This document shows positions 35,564-44,544 of a DNA stretch of 64,000 bases, piece by piece. Position numbers and translations under genes: made by a program. A model generated the notes under the pieces. That model ran no database searches. It saw only the letters and a list, made by a program, of their open reading frames with translations, and was not told the DNA's origin. Positions within the stretch are counted from its first letter, which is position 1. Each line of letters starts with the position of its first letter. Source of the DNA: Verrucomicrobiia bacterium (GTDB taxonomy: Bacteria; Verrucomicrobiota; Verrucomicrobiia; Verrucomicrobiales; Akkermansiaceae); the NCBI GenBank assembly GCA_947462875.1, contig CANHQJ010000001.1, positions 289,449 to 353,448 of the forward strand. Direction: 5' to 3'.

Positions 35564-36577
35564 ATGATGAAAAAACTCCTTTTATCCCTTTGCTGTGTCG
35601 GCTCGCTGGTGAGCGCCGATGAGTCGCAACAGAAAGCCATTGCCGAGATCACCACTGCGGCGCAGGCGTTTCTTGGCAGCTTGTCTCCGGAATTGAAAGG
35701 CAAGGCGGAATTCGCATTCGCCGATCAGGAGCGCGAGAATTGGAAATTCACGCCACAGGCGCGCAAAGGGGTTCCCCTGGAAATGCTCGATGCCGCGCAG
35801 CAGACGCTGGCGAAAAAACTCCTCGCCACGGTTCTCAGCGAGCAGGGGATGCTCAAGGCGAACACCATCGAGGATCTCGAAAAATTGTTAGGTGAGATGG
35901 AGAACAATCCGGTGCGGAGAAATCACAAGGCGTATTTCACTTCCATCTTCGGCAAGCCCGCCGACAAAGCCACATGGGGCTATCGCTACGAAGGCCACCA
36001 CCTGGCGGTAAACGTTACCATCATCGATGGCGCCCATGTCATCGCCACTCCAACCTTCATGGGAGCCAGCCCGGCCAAGGTGGGCGAGGGCAGACTGAAG
36101 GGGACCCACATACTGGGCAAAGAGGAGGATCTGGCACGCGCGCTGGCCGTTTCCCTGCAACAAGCCGGCAAAGCCGTTCTTTACACCGACAAGGCACCCG
36201 GCGATATCCTCACGGGCGAAAAGCGCGTGGCGGAGCAGTTGTCACCGGTCGGCGTCACAGCGGAGGGCTTCACCGAGGAGCAACAGAAGCTGTTGCAATC
36301 GCTGATCGCGGAATTTGCGAAACGCCATCGCGCGGAAATCGCCGATAAGGAAATCAAAGCGATCCAAGCCGTGGCGGCCAAGGACATCCGCTTCGGATGG
36401 GCCGGTTCGCTGGAAGTCGGCAAGGCCTACTACTTCCGCGTGCAAACGCCCGAAGTTCTCATCGAAGCGGCGAACAGCCAGAACAACGCCAACCACATTC
36501 ACACGGTGTGGCGCGATCACAAGGATGATTTCGGTCGCGACTCGCTGGGCGAGCACTACAAGCATGACAATCATTGA
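35564..36577 (+). CDS. DUF3500 family secreted protein
   Basis: A 337-residue protein with a signal peptide (MMKKLLLSLCCVGSLVSA). The DUF3500 hallmarks are clear: RENWKFTPQARKGVPLEML, LEKLLGEMENNPVRRNHKAY, YFTSIFGKPADKATWGYRYE, GHHLAVNVTIIDG and a His-rich C-terminal end with HTVWRDHKDDFGRD. The family is common in Bacteroidota, Planctomycetota and Verrucomicrobiota; its function is not known. It lies between tmk and two secreted sugar-linked genes. Confidence 0.88.
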   Translation: MMKKLLLSLCCVGSLVSADESQQKAIAEITTAAQAFLGSLSPELKGKAEFAFADQERENWKFTPQARKGVPLEMLDAAQQTLAKKLLATVLSEQGMLKANTIEDLEKLLGEMENNPVRRNHKAYFTSIFGKPADKATWGYRYEGHHLAVNVTIIDGAHVIATPTFMGASPAKVGEGRLKGTHILGKEEDLARALAVSLQQAGKAVLYTDKAPGDILTGEKRVAEQLSPVGVTAEGFTEEQQKLLQSLIAEFAKRHRAEIADKEIKAIQAVAAKDIRFGWAGSLEVGKAYYFRVQTPEVLIEAANSQNNANHIHTVWRDHKDDFGRDSLGEHYKHDNH

Positions 36578-36628
36578 ACTGGCATCAGCCGTTTCTCTGA
36601 CTATCGTAAAATCCACATCGCCCAACCC

Positions 36629-37558
36629 ATGCGCACGATTCTTTTTTTCAGCTGTACCCTCGCTGTTGCTTCGGCGCAGTTCGCGATCCAGTCCGATGAC
36701 AGCTCGGTGACCATCCGCAGCAAAGGCGGGTTGGTGACGCAGTATCGCACGGACTCGAAGGTGCCGTATCTCTATCCGATATCCGCCCCCGGCGGCACGA
36801 ATCTCAGCCGTCACTGGCCGATGGAGGATGACGCGAAAGGGGAAGAGACCGATCACCCGCATCACCGTTCGTTCTGGCTCTCGCATGGCGCGGTCAATGG
36901 CTATGACTTCTGGGCGTGGACGGGGAATAAGGATGCGCGCATCGTGCATCAATCCACCGGTCCTGTGAAAGCGGAGGGAAACAAGGCATCTTTTTCGGTA
37001 AAGCTCGCCTGGCAGGGGGATAAAAAAACCATTCTGGAGGAATCGCGCCAGTATGCCATCGAGGATCTCGATGAATCGACGCGCGTGATCGATCTCACCT
37101 CCACCCTCAAGGCCGTGGCGGGCGATGTGGTGTTTGGCGATACCAAGGAAGGGTTTTGCGCGTTTCGAGTGGATCGCACCCTGCGCCTGAAAGGTCCCAC
37201 GGCGAAAGGCGGCATCACGGACAGTCACGGACGGAAAAATGCCGACTGCTGGGGCAAAAAATCCGCCTACGTCACCTTCCACGGTCCCGACGATCAAGGC
37301 AAGCCTGCGGTCATCACGATGATGGATCACCCGCAGAACCTGCGCCATGAGACCTGGTGGCACGCGCGCGACTACGGCCTGCTCGCGGCGAATCCGTTTG
37401 GCATTCATGACTTCGAGGGGAAAAAGGACAAGACCCTCGGCAACCATACGCTCAAAGACCAGCAATCGATGACCTTCCGCTATCGCTTGGTGCTGCACCG
37501 CGGCGAAGTCGATGAAAGCAAAATCGCCGGCTGGTGGAAATCCTTCAGCCAACCCTAA
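36629..37558 (+). CDS. PmoA-like (DUF6807) secreted protein
   Basis: A 309-residue protein with a short signal peptide (MRTILFFSCTLAVASA). It contains YRTDSKVPYLYPISAPGG, RHWPMEDDAKGEETDHPHHR, SFWLSHGAVNGYDFW, and further on AYVTFHGPDDQGKP and MMDHPQNLRHETWWH. These are typical of the 'methane oxygenase PmoA' family in PVC bacteria, which is unrelated to real methane oxygenation and whose function is undefined. The conserved His cluster suggests metal or sugar binding (inference). 18 bp upstream of a Gfo/Idh/MocA gene, a very common pairing. Confidence 0.85.
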   Translation: MRTILFFSCTLAVASAQFAIQSDDSSVTIRSKGGLVTQYRTDSKVPYLYPISAPGGTNLSRHWPMEDDAKGEETDHPHHRSFWLSHGAVNGYDFWAWTGNKDARIVHQSTGPVKAEGNKASFSVKLAWQGDKKTILEESRQYAIEDLDESTRVIDLTSTLKAVAGDVVFGDTKEGFCAFRVDRTLRLKGPTAKGGITDSHGRKNADCWGKKSAYVTFHGPDDQGKPAVITMMDHPQNLRHETWWHARDYGLLAANPFGIHDFEGKKDKTLGNHTLKDQQSMTFRYRLVLHRGEVDESKIAGWWKSFSQP

Positions 37559-37576
37559 CAAAAACTACTCAGAATC

Positions 37577-39007
37577 ATGAAACGTCGTCAACTTCTCCAA
37601 ACATCGGTATTCGCCGGTGCCTGGTCTCTTTTGTCACCACTTGCCCGCGCTGTGGGTGCCAATGAAGATGTCCGTGTGGCGGTGATCGGCTTCAACGGTC
37701 GCGGCATGGGCCACATCGGCGATCTGCTCAAAGCCAAAGGCTGCCGCTTGGTGGCGCTCTGTGATTGCGATGAGACGGTGCTCGCCCGCGCGAAAGAACA
37801 GCTCGCGAAAAAGGGCGTCAACGTCGCGACCTTCACCGACTATCGCAAGCTCTGTGAATCAAAGGACATCGACGCCGTCAGTATCGCGACGCCGAATCAC
37901 ACGCACGTGTTGATCTCTCTCACGGCGGCGGCGAACGGCAAGCATGTCTATGTGGAAAAACCCGTATCGCACAACGTGTGGGAGGGACGCCAACTCGCGC
38001 TGGGGGCGGAAAAATACAAGGTCATCATCCAGCACGGCTTCCAGCGTCGCTCGGAAACCGCCTGGCACGAGGCCTTTGCCTGGCTCAACGAGGGTCCCAT
38101 CGGCAAACTCAAATTGGCGCGTGGCTTCTGCTACAAACCCCGTCCCTCGATTGGCAAAGCAAAATCACCACTGGAAATTCCCGCCACCATTCACAGCGAT
38201 CTCTGGTTCGGTCCACGCGAGGTGGCGCCGCTGATGCGCCAGAAATTTCACTACGATTGGCACTGGCAAAGCCCCTACGGCAATGGCGACCTCGGCAATC
38301 AGGGGCCACACCAGCTCGATGTCTGCCGTTGGGCGATCGGTGATCCGCATTTGCCCGAGACCATTGTTTCGTTAGGTGGACGCGTGGGCTACGAAGACGA
38401 TGGCGACACCGCGAACACCCAGCTGCTCTGGCTGGAGCACAAAGGCAAAGCGCCGATTTTGTTTGAGGTGCGGGGCTTGCCCAAAGCAGAAATGAAATAC
38501 GGTGGCGGCATGGACAAATACAAAGGCGTCGATATCGGCAACGTCATCGAGTATGACGGCGGCTACCTCGCCGGCGGACATGGCGCGAGTTGTGTGGTGT
38601 ATGATAACGATGGCAAGAAGCTCAAGGATTTCAAAGGCGGCGTCATGCATCACCAGAATTGGATCGATGCCATCAAGGCAAACCGCATCGCTCCCGGGCT
38701 GGGGGCGGCGAGTGCGCATTGCTCATCAGCCTTGGCGCACCTGGGAGCCATCTCTCTGGCGATGGGAACCAAGGAAGATTTCAAGACATGGGCCTCTTCT
38801 AACAAAAACGCGGTTCTTGGAGAAGCCGCCGAGCGCATGGCCGCACATCTCGATGCGAACCAGGTGGATCTCGCCAAAACGCCGATTTCGATGGGTGCGG
38901 CCCTTTCCTTTGATCCGGAGAAGGAGGTCATCATCGGCGATCTCGCAGCCAAAGCGAATCCCTTGTTGAAAGGCAGTTATCGCGACGGCTTCACGCTGCC
39001 GATCTGA
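37577..39007 (+). CDS. Gfo/Idh/MocA family oxidoreductase, exported
   Basis: A 476-residue NAD(P)-dependent oxidoreductase. The N-terminus MKRRQLLQTSVFAGAWSLL is a Tat-like or twin-Arg-type signal (KRR), usual in PVC members. The Rossmann motif is VRVAVIGFNGRGMGHIGDL, and HVYVEKPVSHNVWEG holds the conserved Lys of the family (EKP). The C-terminal domain includes the large PVC-specific extension with DWHWQSPYGNGDLGNQGPHQ. The substrate is a sugar or polyol, not determinable. Probably co-transcribed with the PmoA-like gene. Confidence 0.92.
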   Translation: MKRRQLLQTSVFAGAWSLLSPLARAVGANEDVRVAVIGFNGRGMGHIGDLLKAKGCRLVALCDCDETVLARAKEQLAKKGVNVATFTDYRKLCESKDIDAVSIATPNHTHVLISLTAAANGKHVYVEKPVSHNVWEGRQLALGAEKYKVIIQHGFQRRSETAWHEAFAWLNEGPIGKLKLARGFCYKPRPSIGKAKSPLEIPATIHSDLWFGPREVAPLMRQKFHYDWHWQSPYGNGDLGNQGPHQLDVCRWAIGDPHLPETIVSLGGRVGYEDDGDTANTQLLWLEHKGKAPILFEVRGLPKAEMKYGGGMDKYKGVDIGNVIEYDGGYLAGGHGASCVVYDNDGKKLKDFKGGVMHHQNWIDAIKANRIAPGLGAASAHCSSALAHLGAISLAMGTKEDFKTWASSNKNAVLGEAAERMAAHLDANQVDLAKTPISMGAALSFDPEKEVIIGDLAAKANPLLKGSYRDGFTLPI

Positions 39008-39014
39008 TTCATGG

Positions 39015-39035
39015 CTCTCACGGTCATTGTGAGAG
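39015..39035. terminator. Hairpin between convergent genes
   Basis: A perfect 7-bp stem (CTCTCAC / GTGAGAG) with a 7-nt loop fills the space between the stops at 39007 and 39036. No U-tract follows on either strand, so termination is uncertain. Confidence 0.4.
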
Positions 39036-39719
39036 TCACGAACATTCGCCAAGCGACTCTTCCCAACGGAGAAGGGGATCCAGATCCGTGTCCCGGGCAT
39101 ATTCGAAGTGAAGAATCCTGCGTCGGTTCGGCGCCAACGAGCGTCGAGATGAATGCAAGAGCAGCGGTGACATCAGCAAAACATCACCCGCGTGGCACTC
39201 ACACACAACCTCGGCGACACTTGTTTGGCGACCGATGTCCTCAGCGGAAATGCGTCCATGCCGATGACTGCCGGGTATCACATGCAAGGCCCCATTGGAA
39301 GCCGGGGTGTCATCCAGATGAAACCGAAGCGTTACCATGTTCTGAAGAAGGGAAATGGGCGGCTGCACGTGCGGTATGCCGTCCTTGGTTGACCAGGGTC
39401 CGTAACCAGCAATAGGACGCTGCTCGGATACGGCGATGGTCAAATCCTGATGCCAGGCGACGGGCCAGTTTTCATCGGCGGTTTTGTCAAACAGTATGCT
39501 GCGCACGGGACGCAGATCGCGGGGGATCAGTTGATAGACCAGATCCGATAGACTGAGATCATGGAACATGGGCGATCTGCTGCGCAAATGGCGCACACAG
39601 ACGGAAGCCGCGGAAGCCGCCACCGCATTCGCTTCCTCGCGGAGCTGCGCGATCCGGGTCTCCGAGAGAATGCCGCGATGTATCTCAAATCCGTGCTCAG
39701 CAAGTGTGAAGCTCATCAT
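39036..39719 (-). CDS. Phytanoyl-CoA dioxygenase (PhyH) family protein
   Basis: A 227-residue Fe(II)/2-oxoglutarate-dependent oxygenase-like protein. The iron-binding HxD motif is in WPVAWHQDLTIAV and the distal His is in LLMSPLLLHSSRRS. The 2-oxoglutarate-binding Arg is probably in NRRRILHFEY. The middle has the substrate-loop pattern NMVTLRFHLDDTPASNGALH. The substrate is unknown; the family hydroxylates many small molecules. It converges on the Gfo/Idh/MocA gene. Confidence 0.9.
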   Translation of the reverse strand: MMSFTLAEHGFEIHRGILSETRIAQLREEANAVAASAASVCVRHLRSRSPMFHDLSLSDLVYQLIPRDLRPVRSILFDKTADENWPVAWHQDLTIAVSEQRPIAGYGPWSTKDGIPHVQPPISLLQNMVTLRFHLDDTPASNGALHVIPGSHRHGRISAEDIGRQTSVAEVVCECHAGDVLLMSPLLLHSSRRSLAPNRRRILHFEYARDTDLDPLLRWEESLGECS

Positions 39720-39889
39720 CTCGCGGCAAATCCTAGGGCCTGTTCGCTCTCAGGGAAAGGCATTTGCAAAACGCAAAGAAGCAAAATATGCGCAATCAAA
39801 AACAGGTCATGAGTAGCTCGACAACAGACCTGATCCTACACTCGCATCGAACTGAGACGAGGTCTTGGTCAAACAACCGAATCAATCAA

Positions 39890-40846
39890 ATGAAAACAAC
39901 CACAGCAATCCTTACCTTTGGTGCCGCGATGACGGCTTCTCTCTTTGCCGGTACCACCGCTCCGGTGATCACGAACAACAGCTGCGAGGCGATCGATGCC
40001 TTTGCCGAGGCACGCCGTCCGATCAGCAATCCGACCTTGTTTGATCTGGCGCTGCCACGCACCAATGCGCATGCCATTTTCATGAATCAGCAAATGCCGG
40101 ATCGCGTGGCACTTGCCAATGGTGGTTCGGCAGACGTGGGTGGTGATTTCCAACTGTATGCGCTGCAACTGGAATATGCGCTGAACGATCGTTTCTCGCT
40201 CGTGGCCACCAAGGATGGCTACGTGAATTTCAATCCTGATGAGACACTCTCGGAAGAAGACGGCTTCGCCAACCTTGCTGCTGGTGTGAAGTATGCCTTT
40301 ATCCTGCAACCGGAAAACGGCTTCGCTCTGAGTGGCACGGCCACGGTCGAGGTGCCCACGGGCAGCGGTTCGATCACACAAGGAAACGGTGACGGCGCGA
40401 TCAATCTCATCATGTCCACACTGAAAATGGCGGGCGAATGGCAGTTTGCCGGTGCCGCCGGTCTGCACGTGCCGTTTGACAATGACGCGGAAGCCCTGAC
40501 TTCATTTGTCAGCACCCACGTCAGCTATGAACTGTGCCAGTATTTCATCCCGTTGATCGAATTGAACTGGTATCACGTGGTGAACGAAGGTGATGGAGGT
40601 AAACGCTACAACGAGCAATTGGGCGGTGCCGTTCCCGGATTGATCGCTTTCGAAGGGGGCGACCTGCTCAACTGGGGCGCATCGAATGCCGATCAGAACG
40701 CCGACATCGTCACTCTGGCCGCGGGTTTCCGCTCGCTGTTGACCGACGACGTGCAGCTCGGTGTCGCTTATGAAATTCCATTGACCGATAATGAGGAAAA
40801 TCTCATGGACAATCGCCTGACCATCGACCTGGTCTGGTACTTCTGA
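39890..40846 (+). CDS. Outer-membrane beta-barrel protein, transporter-like
   Basis: A 318-residue protein (ATG at 39890; the open frame extends to 39764) with a signal peptide (MKTTTAILTFGAAMTASLFA). Alternating hydrophobic strands and aromatic residues occur throughout (LQLEYALNDRFSLVATKDGY, GFALSGTATVEVPTG). The end is DNRLTIDLVWYF with a C-terminal Phe, the typical outer-membrane insertion signal. It resembles the family of MetA-pathway/transporter barrels. Followed by a clear terminator. Confidence 0.82.
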   Translation: MKTTTAILTFGAAMTASLFAGTTAPVITNNSCEAIDAFAEARRPISNPTLFDLALPRTNAHAIFMNQQMPDRVALANGGSADVGGDFQLYALQLEYALNDRFSLVATKDGYVNFNPDETLSEEDGFANLAAGVKYAFILQPENGFALSGTATVEVPTGSGSITQGNGDGAINLIMSTLKMAGEWQFAGAAGLHVPFDNDAEALTSFVSTHVSYELCQYFIPLIELNWYHVVNEGDGGKRYNEQLGGAVPGLIAFEGGDLLNWGASNADQNADIVTLAAGFRSLLTDDVQLGVAYEIPLTDNEENLMDNRLTIDLVWYF

Positions 40847-40893
40847 TTTCCCCCCGCCCCCCGGTATCTCCCCAAGGTCCCCCAAGGACCGGT

Positions 40894-40934
40894 GCGCCGT
40901 CTTCTCCTCCCCAGGAAGGCGGCGCATTATTTTT
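40894..40934 (+). terminator. Rho-independent terminator after the beta-barrel gene
   Basis: A 10-bp stem (GCGCCGTCTT / AAGGCGGCGC, one G-T pair) with a 12-nt loop, followed by ATTATTTTT. Located 48 bp beyond the stop at 40846. Confidence 0.85.
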
Positions 40935-40939
40935 GTAGG

Positions 40940-41055
40940 GTATGAGAAAGTTTCTGACTCTCCAAAGCTGCCATCACTCCTTAACCCGGGCAATGCCCTA
41001 GGTGGCCGTCCCGATAAGCGGATTTCAGAAGTAGGGGCGAAACGCCTCTAAAACC
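40940..41055. other. Compact intergenic element with several predicted hairpins
   Basis: Between a terminator and the convergent stop at 41067. The plus strand can fold into GCCATC...GGTGGC enclosing GGGC-AAT-GCCC, then CCG-ATAAG-CGG, then GGGGCG-AAA-CGCCTC. One plus-strand frame without its own start reads KLPSLLNPGNALGGRPDKR and ends at a TAA near 41052. It may be a structured RNA, a dispersed repeat or a remnant; no known riboswitch consensus fits. Confidence 0.35.
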
Positions 41056-41066
41056 ATAGGAACAAA

Positions 41067-42386
41067 CTATTTCACCTCAAATGGCACGTTCGCGGTGGCG
41101 GCGTGGCCTTTTCCGTCTTTCACCCAGACGTAGAGGCGATAGAGGCCGGGTTTTGTCGGGGCCGTGACGGAGGGTGATGCGGTGGCGGGATCGGCAATGG
41201 TGCCGGGGATGGGATCCGGAATCTTGCGACCGTTGTTCTGATGTCCCTGCAGTTCCGGCAATACCGACCAGTGCCAAATGAGCGCATCCTGATCCGGATC
41301 GTTCGCGGCGGCGCTCGCTTGCCATTTCTGGCCGGGAGTCACGGTGGCGGCGGGGAGTCCGCGGATGGGCTCGATGGCGGGCGCTTGGTTGGCGGGCTTT
41401 TTGCCTGTCCATATCTCTTCCAGAACATCGACGGAGGCGGTGGTGTCGCCCTCATGCGTGAAAAGTCCGAACCAGGTGGCGCTTGATTCGAATTTCCAGC
41501 CCCACACAAACGCGTAGTTGCCGAGGCAGCCGCCGTCGGGGGAAATGGCGGCGTCGTAGGCCCGTCGCATCATCGCCGCTTTCTCCGAGCTGGTTTGTTC
41601 AAGCGGGCTGCCATTGGCGGATTTTTTGCTCTCCCAAAATCCCTGCGGTCCCCACTCGGTGAGCAGCCAGGGCCTGTCCCAGCCGACGTTTTTCAAATGC
41701 TTGCGCAATCCGAAAACGCCGCCGTAGGTATTGATGCCCACGTAGTCGAGATGCGGCGTATGCTCCATCAGCCCCTTGGTTTTGGCGGGATTCAGTCCGG
41801 CCACGGCGGTGAAGGTGGGATGGGCGGGATCGATCTCCTTCGCGAGCACGGCGAGGCGCTCCAATTGCTGCCAGTAGGCGGTATTGCTGCCATCGCCTTC
41901 CGCTTCATTGCCGATGCCCCAGGCGAGCAGCGCGGGGTGATTCCGATAGGCGGTGATTTCCTTGCGCACGCGCTCGGCTTGTTTTTGGCAGTGTTGTGGA
42001 TTTTTGTAGGAGAACCAACTGCACTCGTTTTCCAACCAAATGCCCGCACTCACGGTGAGGTTGAGCGAGTGGGCCTCGTCGAGGATTTTATCGAGCCCGT
42101 TGGTGGACCAGGTGCGGATGGAATTGGCGCCCCGAGCGGCCAAGGCGGGCAGCTTCTTGTCACCGCCGACACCTTGTACAAAATACGGCTTTCCACCGCG
42201 CGTCATGCCAGTGAGAGAAACGGTCACGGGAATGGCCGCCTTGGTTGGCGGCGCGACCGGTGCCGGTGTGGCAGCGGGCGTTGCCGCTGGCGCGGTGGTG
42301 GCGGGTTTCTGTCTGCAGCCGTTATGCGACAGCAGAAGAGTGAGAGGAACAAGAGCACGGAGAAATGGCGGAAATTTCAGTTGCAT
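41067..42386 (-). CDS. Glycoside hydrolase-like TIM-barrel lipoprotein
   Basis: A 439-residue lipoprotein: the signal ends in LLLSHNGC, followed by an Ala/Pro/Thr-rich linker. The TIM barrel resembles the GH2 catalytic domain. It has GVGGDKKLPALAARGANSIR, the acid/base Glu in LAWGIGNEAEGDGSN, and the likely nucleophile Glu in RPWLLTEWGPQGFWESKK. The C-terminal part (about 330-439) is an Ig/PKD-like domain (NDPDQDALIWHWSVLP, GLYRLYVWVKDGKGH). A beta-glycosidase or glucan-modifying activity is likely; the substrate is unknown. Confidence 0.85.
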   Translation of the reverse strand: MQLKFPPFLRALVPLTLLLSHNGCRQKPATTAPAATPAATPAPVAPPTKAAIPVTVSLTGMTRGGKPYFVQGVGGDKKLPALAARGANSIRTWSTNGLDKILDEAHSLNLTVSAGIWLENECSWFSYKNPQHCQKQAERVRKEITAYRNHPALLAWGIGNEAEGDGSNTAYWQQLERLAVLAKEIDPAHPTFTAVAGLNPAKTKGLMEHTPHLDYVGINTYGGVFGLRKHLKNVGWDRPWLLTEWGPQGFWESKKSANGSPLEQTSSEKAAMMRRAYDAAISPDGGCLGNYAFVWGWKFESSATWFGLFTHEGDTTASVDVLEEIWTGKKPANQAPAIEPIRGLPAATVTPGQKWQASAAANDPDQDALIWHWSVLPELQGHQNNGRKIPDPIPGTIADPATASPSVTAPTKPGLYRLYVWVKDGKGHAATANVPFEVK

Positions 42387-42454
42387 GAGGAATCGGCGGG
42401 CATCATCGCCTCAGTCCGTGATTCGACAAGCAAATTGTGCGATTGCGCCTCTTG

Positions 42455-42790
42455 TCATGACTCGCGCAGGACCTTGCCACCCAGGGAAAGAATGCGGGCA
42501 TTGCCTTTTGCGGCCTCCGCCTCGGCGATCTGGCCATCGCGCACATACATTTGTGAGAGGGCGGTCCAGGCTAACAGGTCGTTGGGCTTGAGGGTCGTGG
42601 CCTGGAGTCCGCAGCCGATGGCTTCTTTGACCTGGCCCAATTTCAGCAGACTCATGCCGAGCGCGTGCCAGGCATCGAAAAAGTCAGGATCGAGCGCGAC
42701 ACATTGCCGATAAAGGGCGACGGCTTCCTCCAACTCGCCAACGGCAAGGTGACCATTGGCATCGTCGAAGAGTTGATCGCGGTCGGGCAC
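42455..42790 (-). CDS. TPR-repeat protein
   Basis: A 111-residue protein made of about three tetratricopeptide repeats (GHLAVGELEEAVALYRQCVA, WHALGMSLLKLGQVKEAIGC, WTALSQMYVRDGQIAEAEAA). It starts with GTG at 42790, 9 bp after the stop of the PpiD-like gene, so it is probably co-transcribed with it. No signal peptide. A scaffold or interaction role is the only inference possible. Confidence 0.85.
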   Translation of the reverse strand: MPDRDQLFDDANGHLAVGELEEAVALYRQCVALDPDFFDAWHALGMSLLKLGQVKEAIGCGLQATTLKPNDLLAWTALSQMYVRDGQIAEAEAAKGNARILSLGGKVLRES

Positions 42791-42799
42791 GGCGAGGGT

Positions 42800-44428
42800 T
42801 TATTCGGAAACTTTGGACGCGGCATTCTGCTCGGCCAGCCAGGATTGGAAGGCGAGAATGCGCATCTGGTTTTTATACTGATCCACACCATTCATCAGCA
42901 TGCTGTCGAAATTCGGATTTTTCACGATTTCGCGCTTGTCCACGATCGCGATGATGGCGGAGGTGTCGGTAGTGATGATCTCCGCAAGACTGCCGGGGCT
43001 GAGATACTGCGTGGCAGTGAAGATCGAGGGCGCTTCCGATTGACCGTCAGGCTTTTCGCCATTGGCAATGGGACCGATGCTCTTGGTGGCCAATCCGGCC
43101 TCTTTTGCGGCATCCGCAAAGGACTTGCCACTTTTGATGGCTTCCTCGAGTTTTTTCCTAGTCTCCTCGGCAGCGGTTTTCAGAGCCTCGCGACCTTTTT
43201 CGTCGATCCATTGTTTGGTGACTTCCTCTTTCGCTTCCTCGTAGGTTTTCACACGGGACTCTTCCTCCGCATCGAGACGGGCGATGAACCAATCCGCCTG
43301 ACCCACTTCAATCGCGGAAGTGAACTTGGAAATCGGATCGGAAGTCGTTTTCATGTTGAACAACAATTCCGCGAGAGTCTTGGTGTTTTTGCGCAGGGTG
43401 ACTGGCTTCAGCACTTCCGGCAGGGTGGTGGCGGTGAACAGATCGGTCACGCGGATTTCCCACCCGTATTCCTTGATTTTGTTTTCAAATTCTCCGCCTT
43501 TGCTGGTTTCGATGGCGACCAGCAGGTCGTCCATGTTTGCCGCCAATTCGAGTTCGGCCTTGCGGCGTTTTTCGATGATCTCCTTGTCCGCGGCGCTTGG
43601 TTCCGGAACGGGGTCTCCTTCCTTGGCGGGCTTCGGTGGCTCAGGGGCCTTTTCGGTGCCTGGCAAGTATTTCGGCGCGGCGATGACGTAGGAAAACTTG
43701 CGACGTGTCTCGGTCTTGTAGCTGTCCTTGCGCAGTTCCCAGTATTCCTTGAGCTGCTCTTCGGTCGGTTGTTGTTTGGCGGTGAAATCGGCGAGCGGCA
43801 GGGTGACGTAGGTGGCCGCGACTTTTTGCATCATGGACTGATAGGAGCGTTTGACATCCTCCGGATTGACGTCGATGGAACCGCCGAGCAAGGTCTGCAG
43901 TTTTTCATAGGTCAAAAAGTCTTTCACAAGAAGGAACAGATCCGCTTCGGTGAGGCCGTTTTTGCCGAGGCCGTTCATCACGAAGTTCTGGTAGCGCTCC
44001 TGATTGAATTTTTTGACGGAGGGATTGGTCGGGTCGCTGTCGGCGAAAACCGAGCGCTCGCGGAGGAATTGCTGGATTTCCTCATCGCCGGGCTGGATGC
44101 CGAAATCGCGGCCAGCCTTTTGCAGGAGCAGCCGGTTCACGAAAAAGCTCTTTTCCGCAGCGTCGAGAGAAGTGGTCTTGGTGTCCGTCAGGCCGGTTAC
44201 GAAGCTGTACATTTCCATCGCCTGGTAAGAGGCAAGCTGTTCGCCGAGCTTACGCGAGCTGGGACCCAGGCGACGAAACTCATTGATGTCATAGGTGACA
44301 TTGTTGACCGATATGCCGTTGGCGCCCTGGCGGAAAAAGCGTTGGGAATCCATGAGCAGGAAGCCAACAAACACGGCAACGAGAGCGGCAATGATGACGC
44401 CGGGATATTTGCGAAGATTTTCAATCAT
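42800..44428 (-). CDS. PpiD/SurA-like periplasmic folding factor
   Basis: A 542-residue protein anchored by one N-terminal helix (IENLRKYPGVIIAALVAVFVGFLL). It has the SurA-N/PpiD arrangement: a chaperone-like helical N-domain (AAEKSFFVNRLLLQKAGRDF, FGIQPGDEEIQQFLRE), then a long helical and Lys/Glu-rich body with a Pro-rich linker (PGTEKAPEPPKPAKEGDP). Clear parvulin active-site motifs are hard to see, so it may be a chaperone more than an isomerase. Likely role: folding of outer-membrane or secreted proteins. Confidence 0.85.
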   Translation of the reverse strand: MIENLRKYPGVIIAALVAVFVGFLLMDSQRFFRQGANGISVNNVTYDINEFRRLGPSSRKLGEQLASYQAMEMYSFVTGLTDTKTTSLDAAEKSFFVNRLLLQKAGRDFGIQPGDEEIQQFLRERSVFADSDPTNPSVKKFNQERYQNFVMNGLGKNGLTEADLFLLVKDFLTYEKLQTLLGGSIDVNPEDVKRSYQSMMQKVAATYVTLPLADFTAKQQPTEEQLKEYWELRKDSYKTETRRKFSYVIAAPKYLPGTEKAPEPPKPAKEGDPVPEPSAADKEIIEKRRKAELELAANMDDLLVAIETSKGGEFENKIKEYGWEIRVTDLFTATTLPEVLKPVTLRKNTKTLAELLFNMKTTSDPISKFTSAIEVGQADWFIARLDAEEESRVKTYEEAKEEVTKQWIDEKGREALKTAAEETRKKLEEAIKSGKSFADAAKEAGLATKSIGPIANGEKPDGQSEAPSIFTATQYLSPGSLAEIITTDTSAIIAIVDKREIVKNPNFDSMLMNGVDQYKNQMRILAFQSWLAEQNAASKVSE

Positions 44429-44544
44429 GATTCGGTCGGGAAATGCGATCCGCTAGTGGCGGGGCGGGTAGTAAATCTGGAGTTGCGCCGTATCGCAACC
44501 ATAATTGCGTGTCAGGGACATAGTTTTTTTGATGCGGAGCATGC

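Noticed and set aside
36629..37558. Real methane monooxygenase subunit
   Set aside because: The 'PmoA' label of this family is historical; the protein is a soluble secreted DUF6807-type protein without membrane helices.
39803..39832. CAGGTC...GACCTG inverted repeat upstream of the beta-barrel gene
   Set aside because: Only 6 bp with an 18-nt loop; expected by chance.
40940..41055. Known riboswitch or twister/glnA-type RNA
   Set aside because: Single words look similar, but the conserved cores and stem order of these classes are not present, and no downstream plus-strand gene follows.
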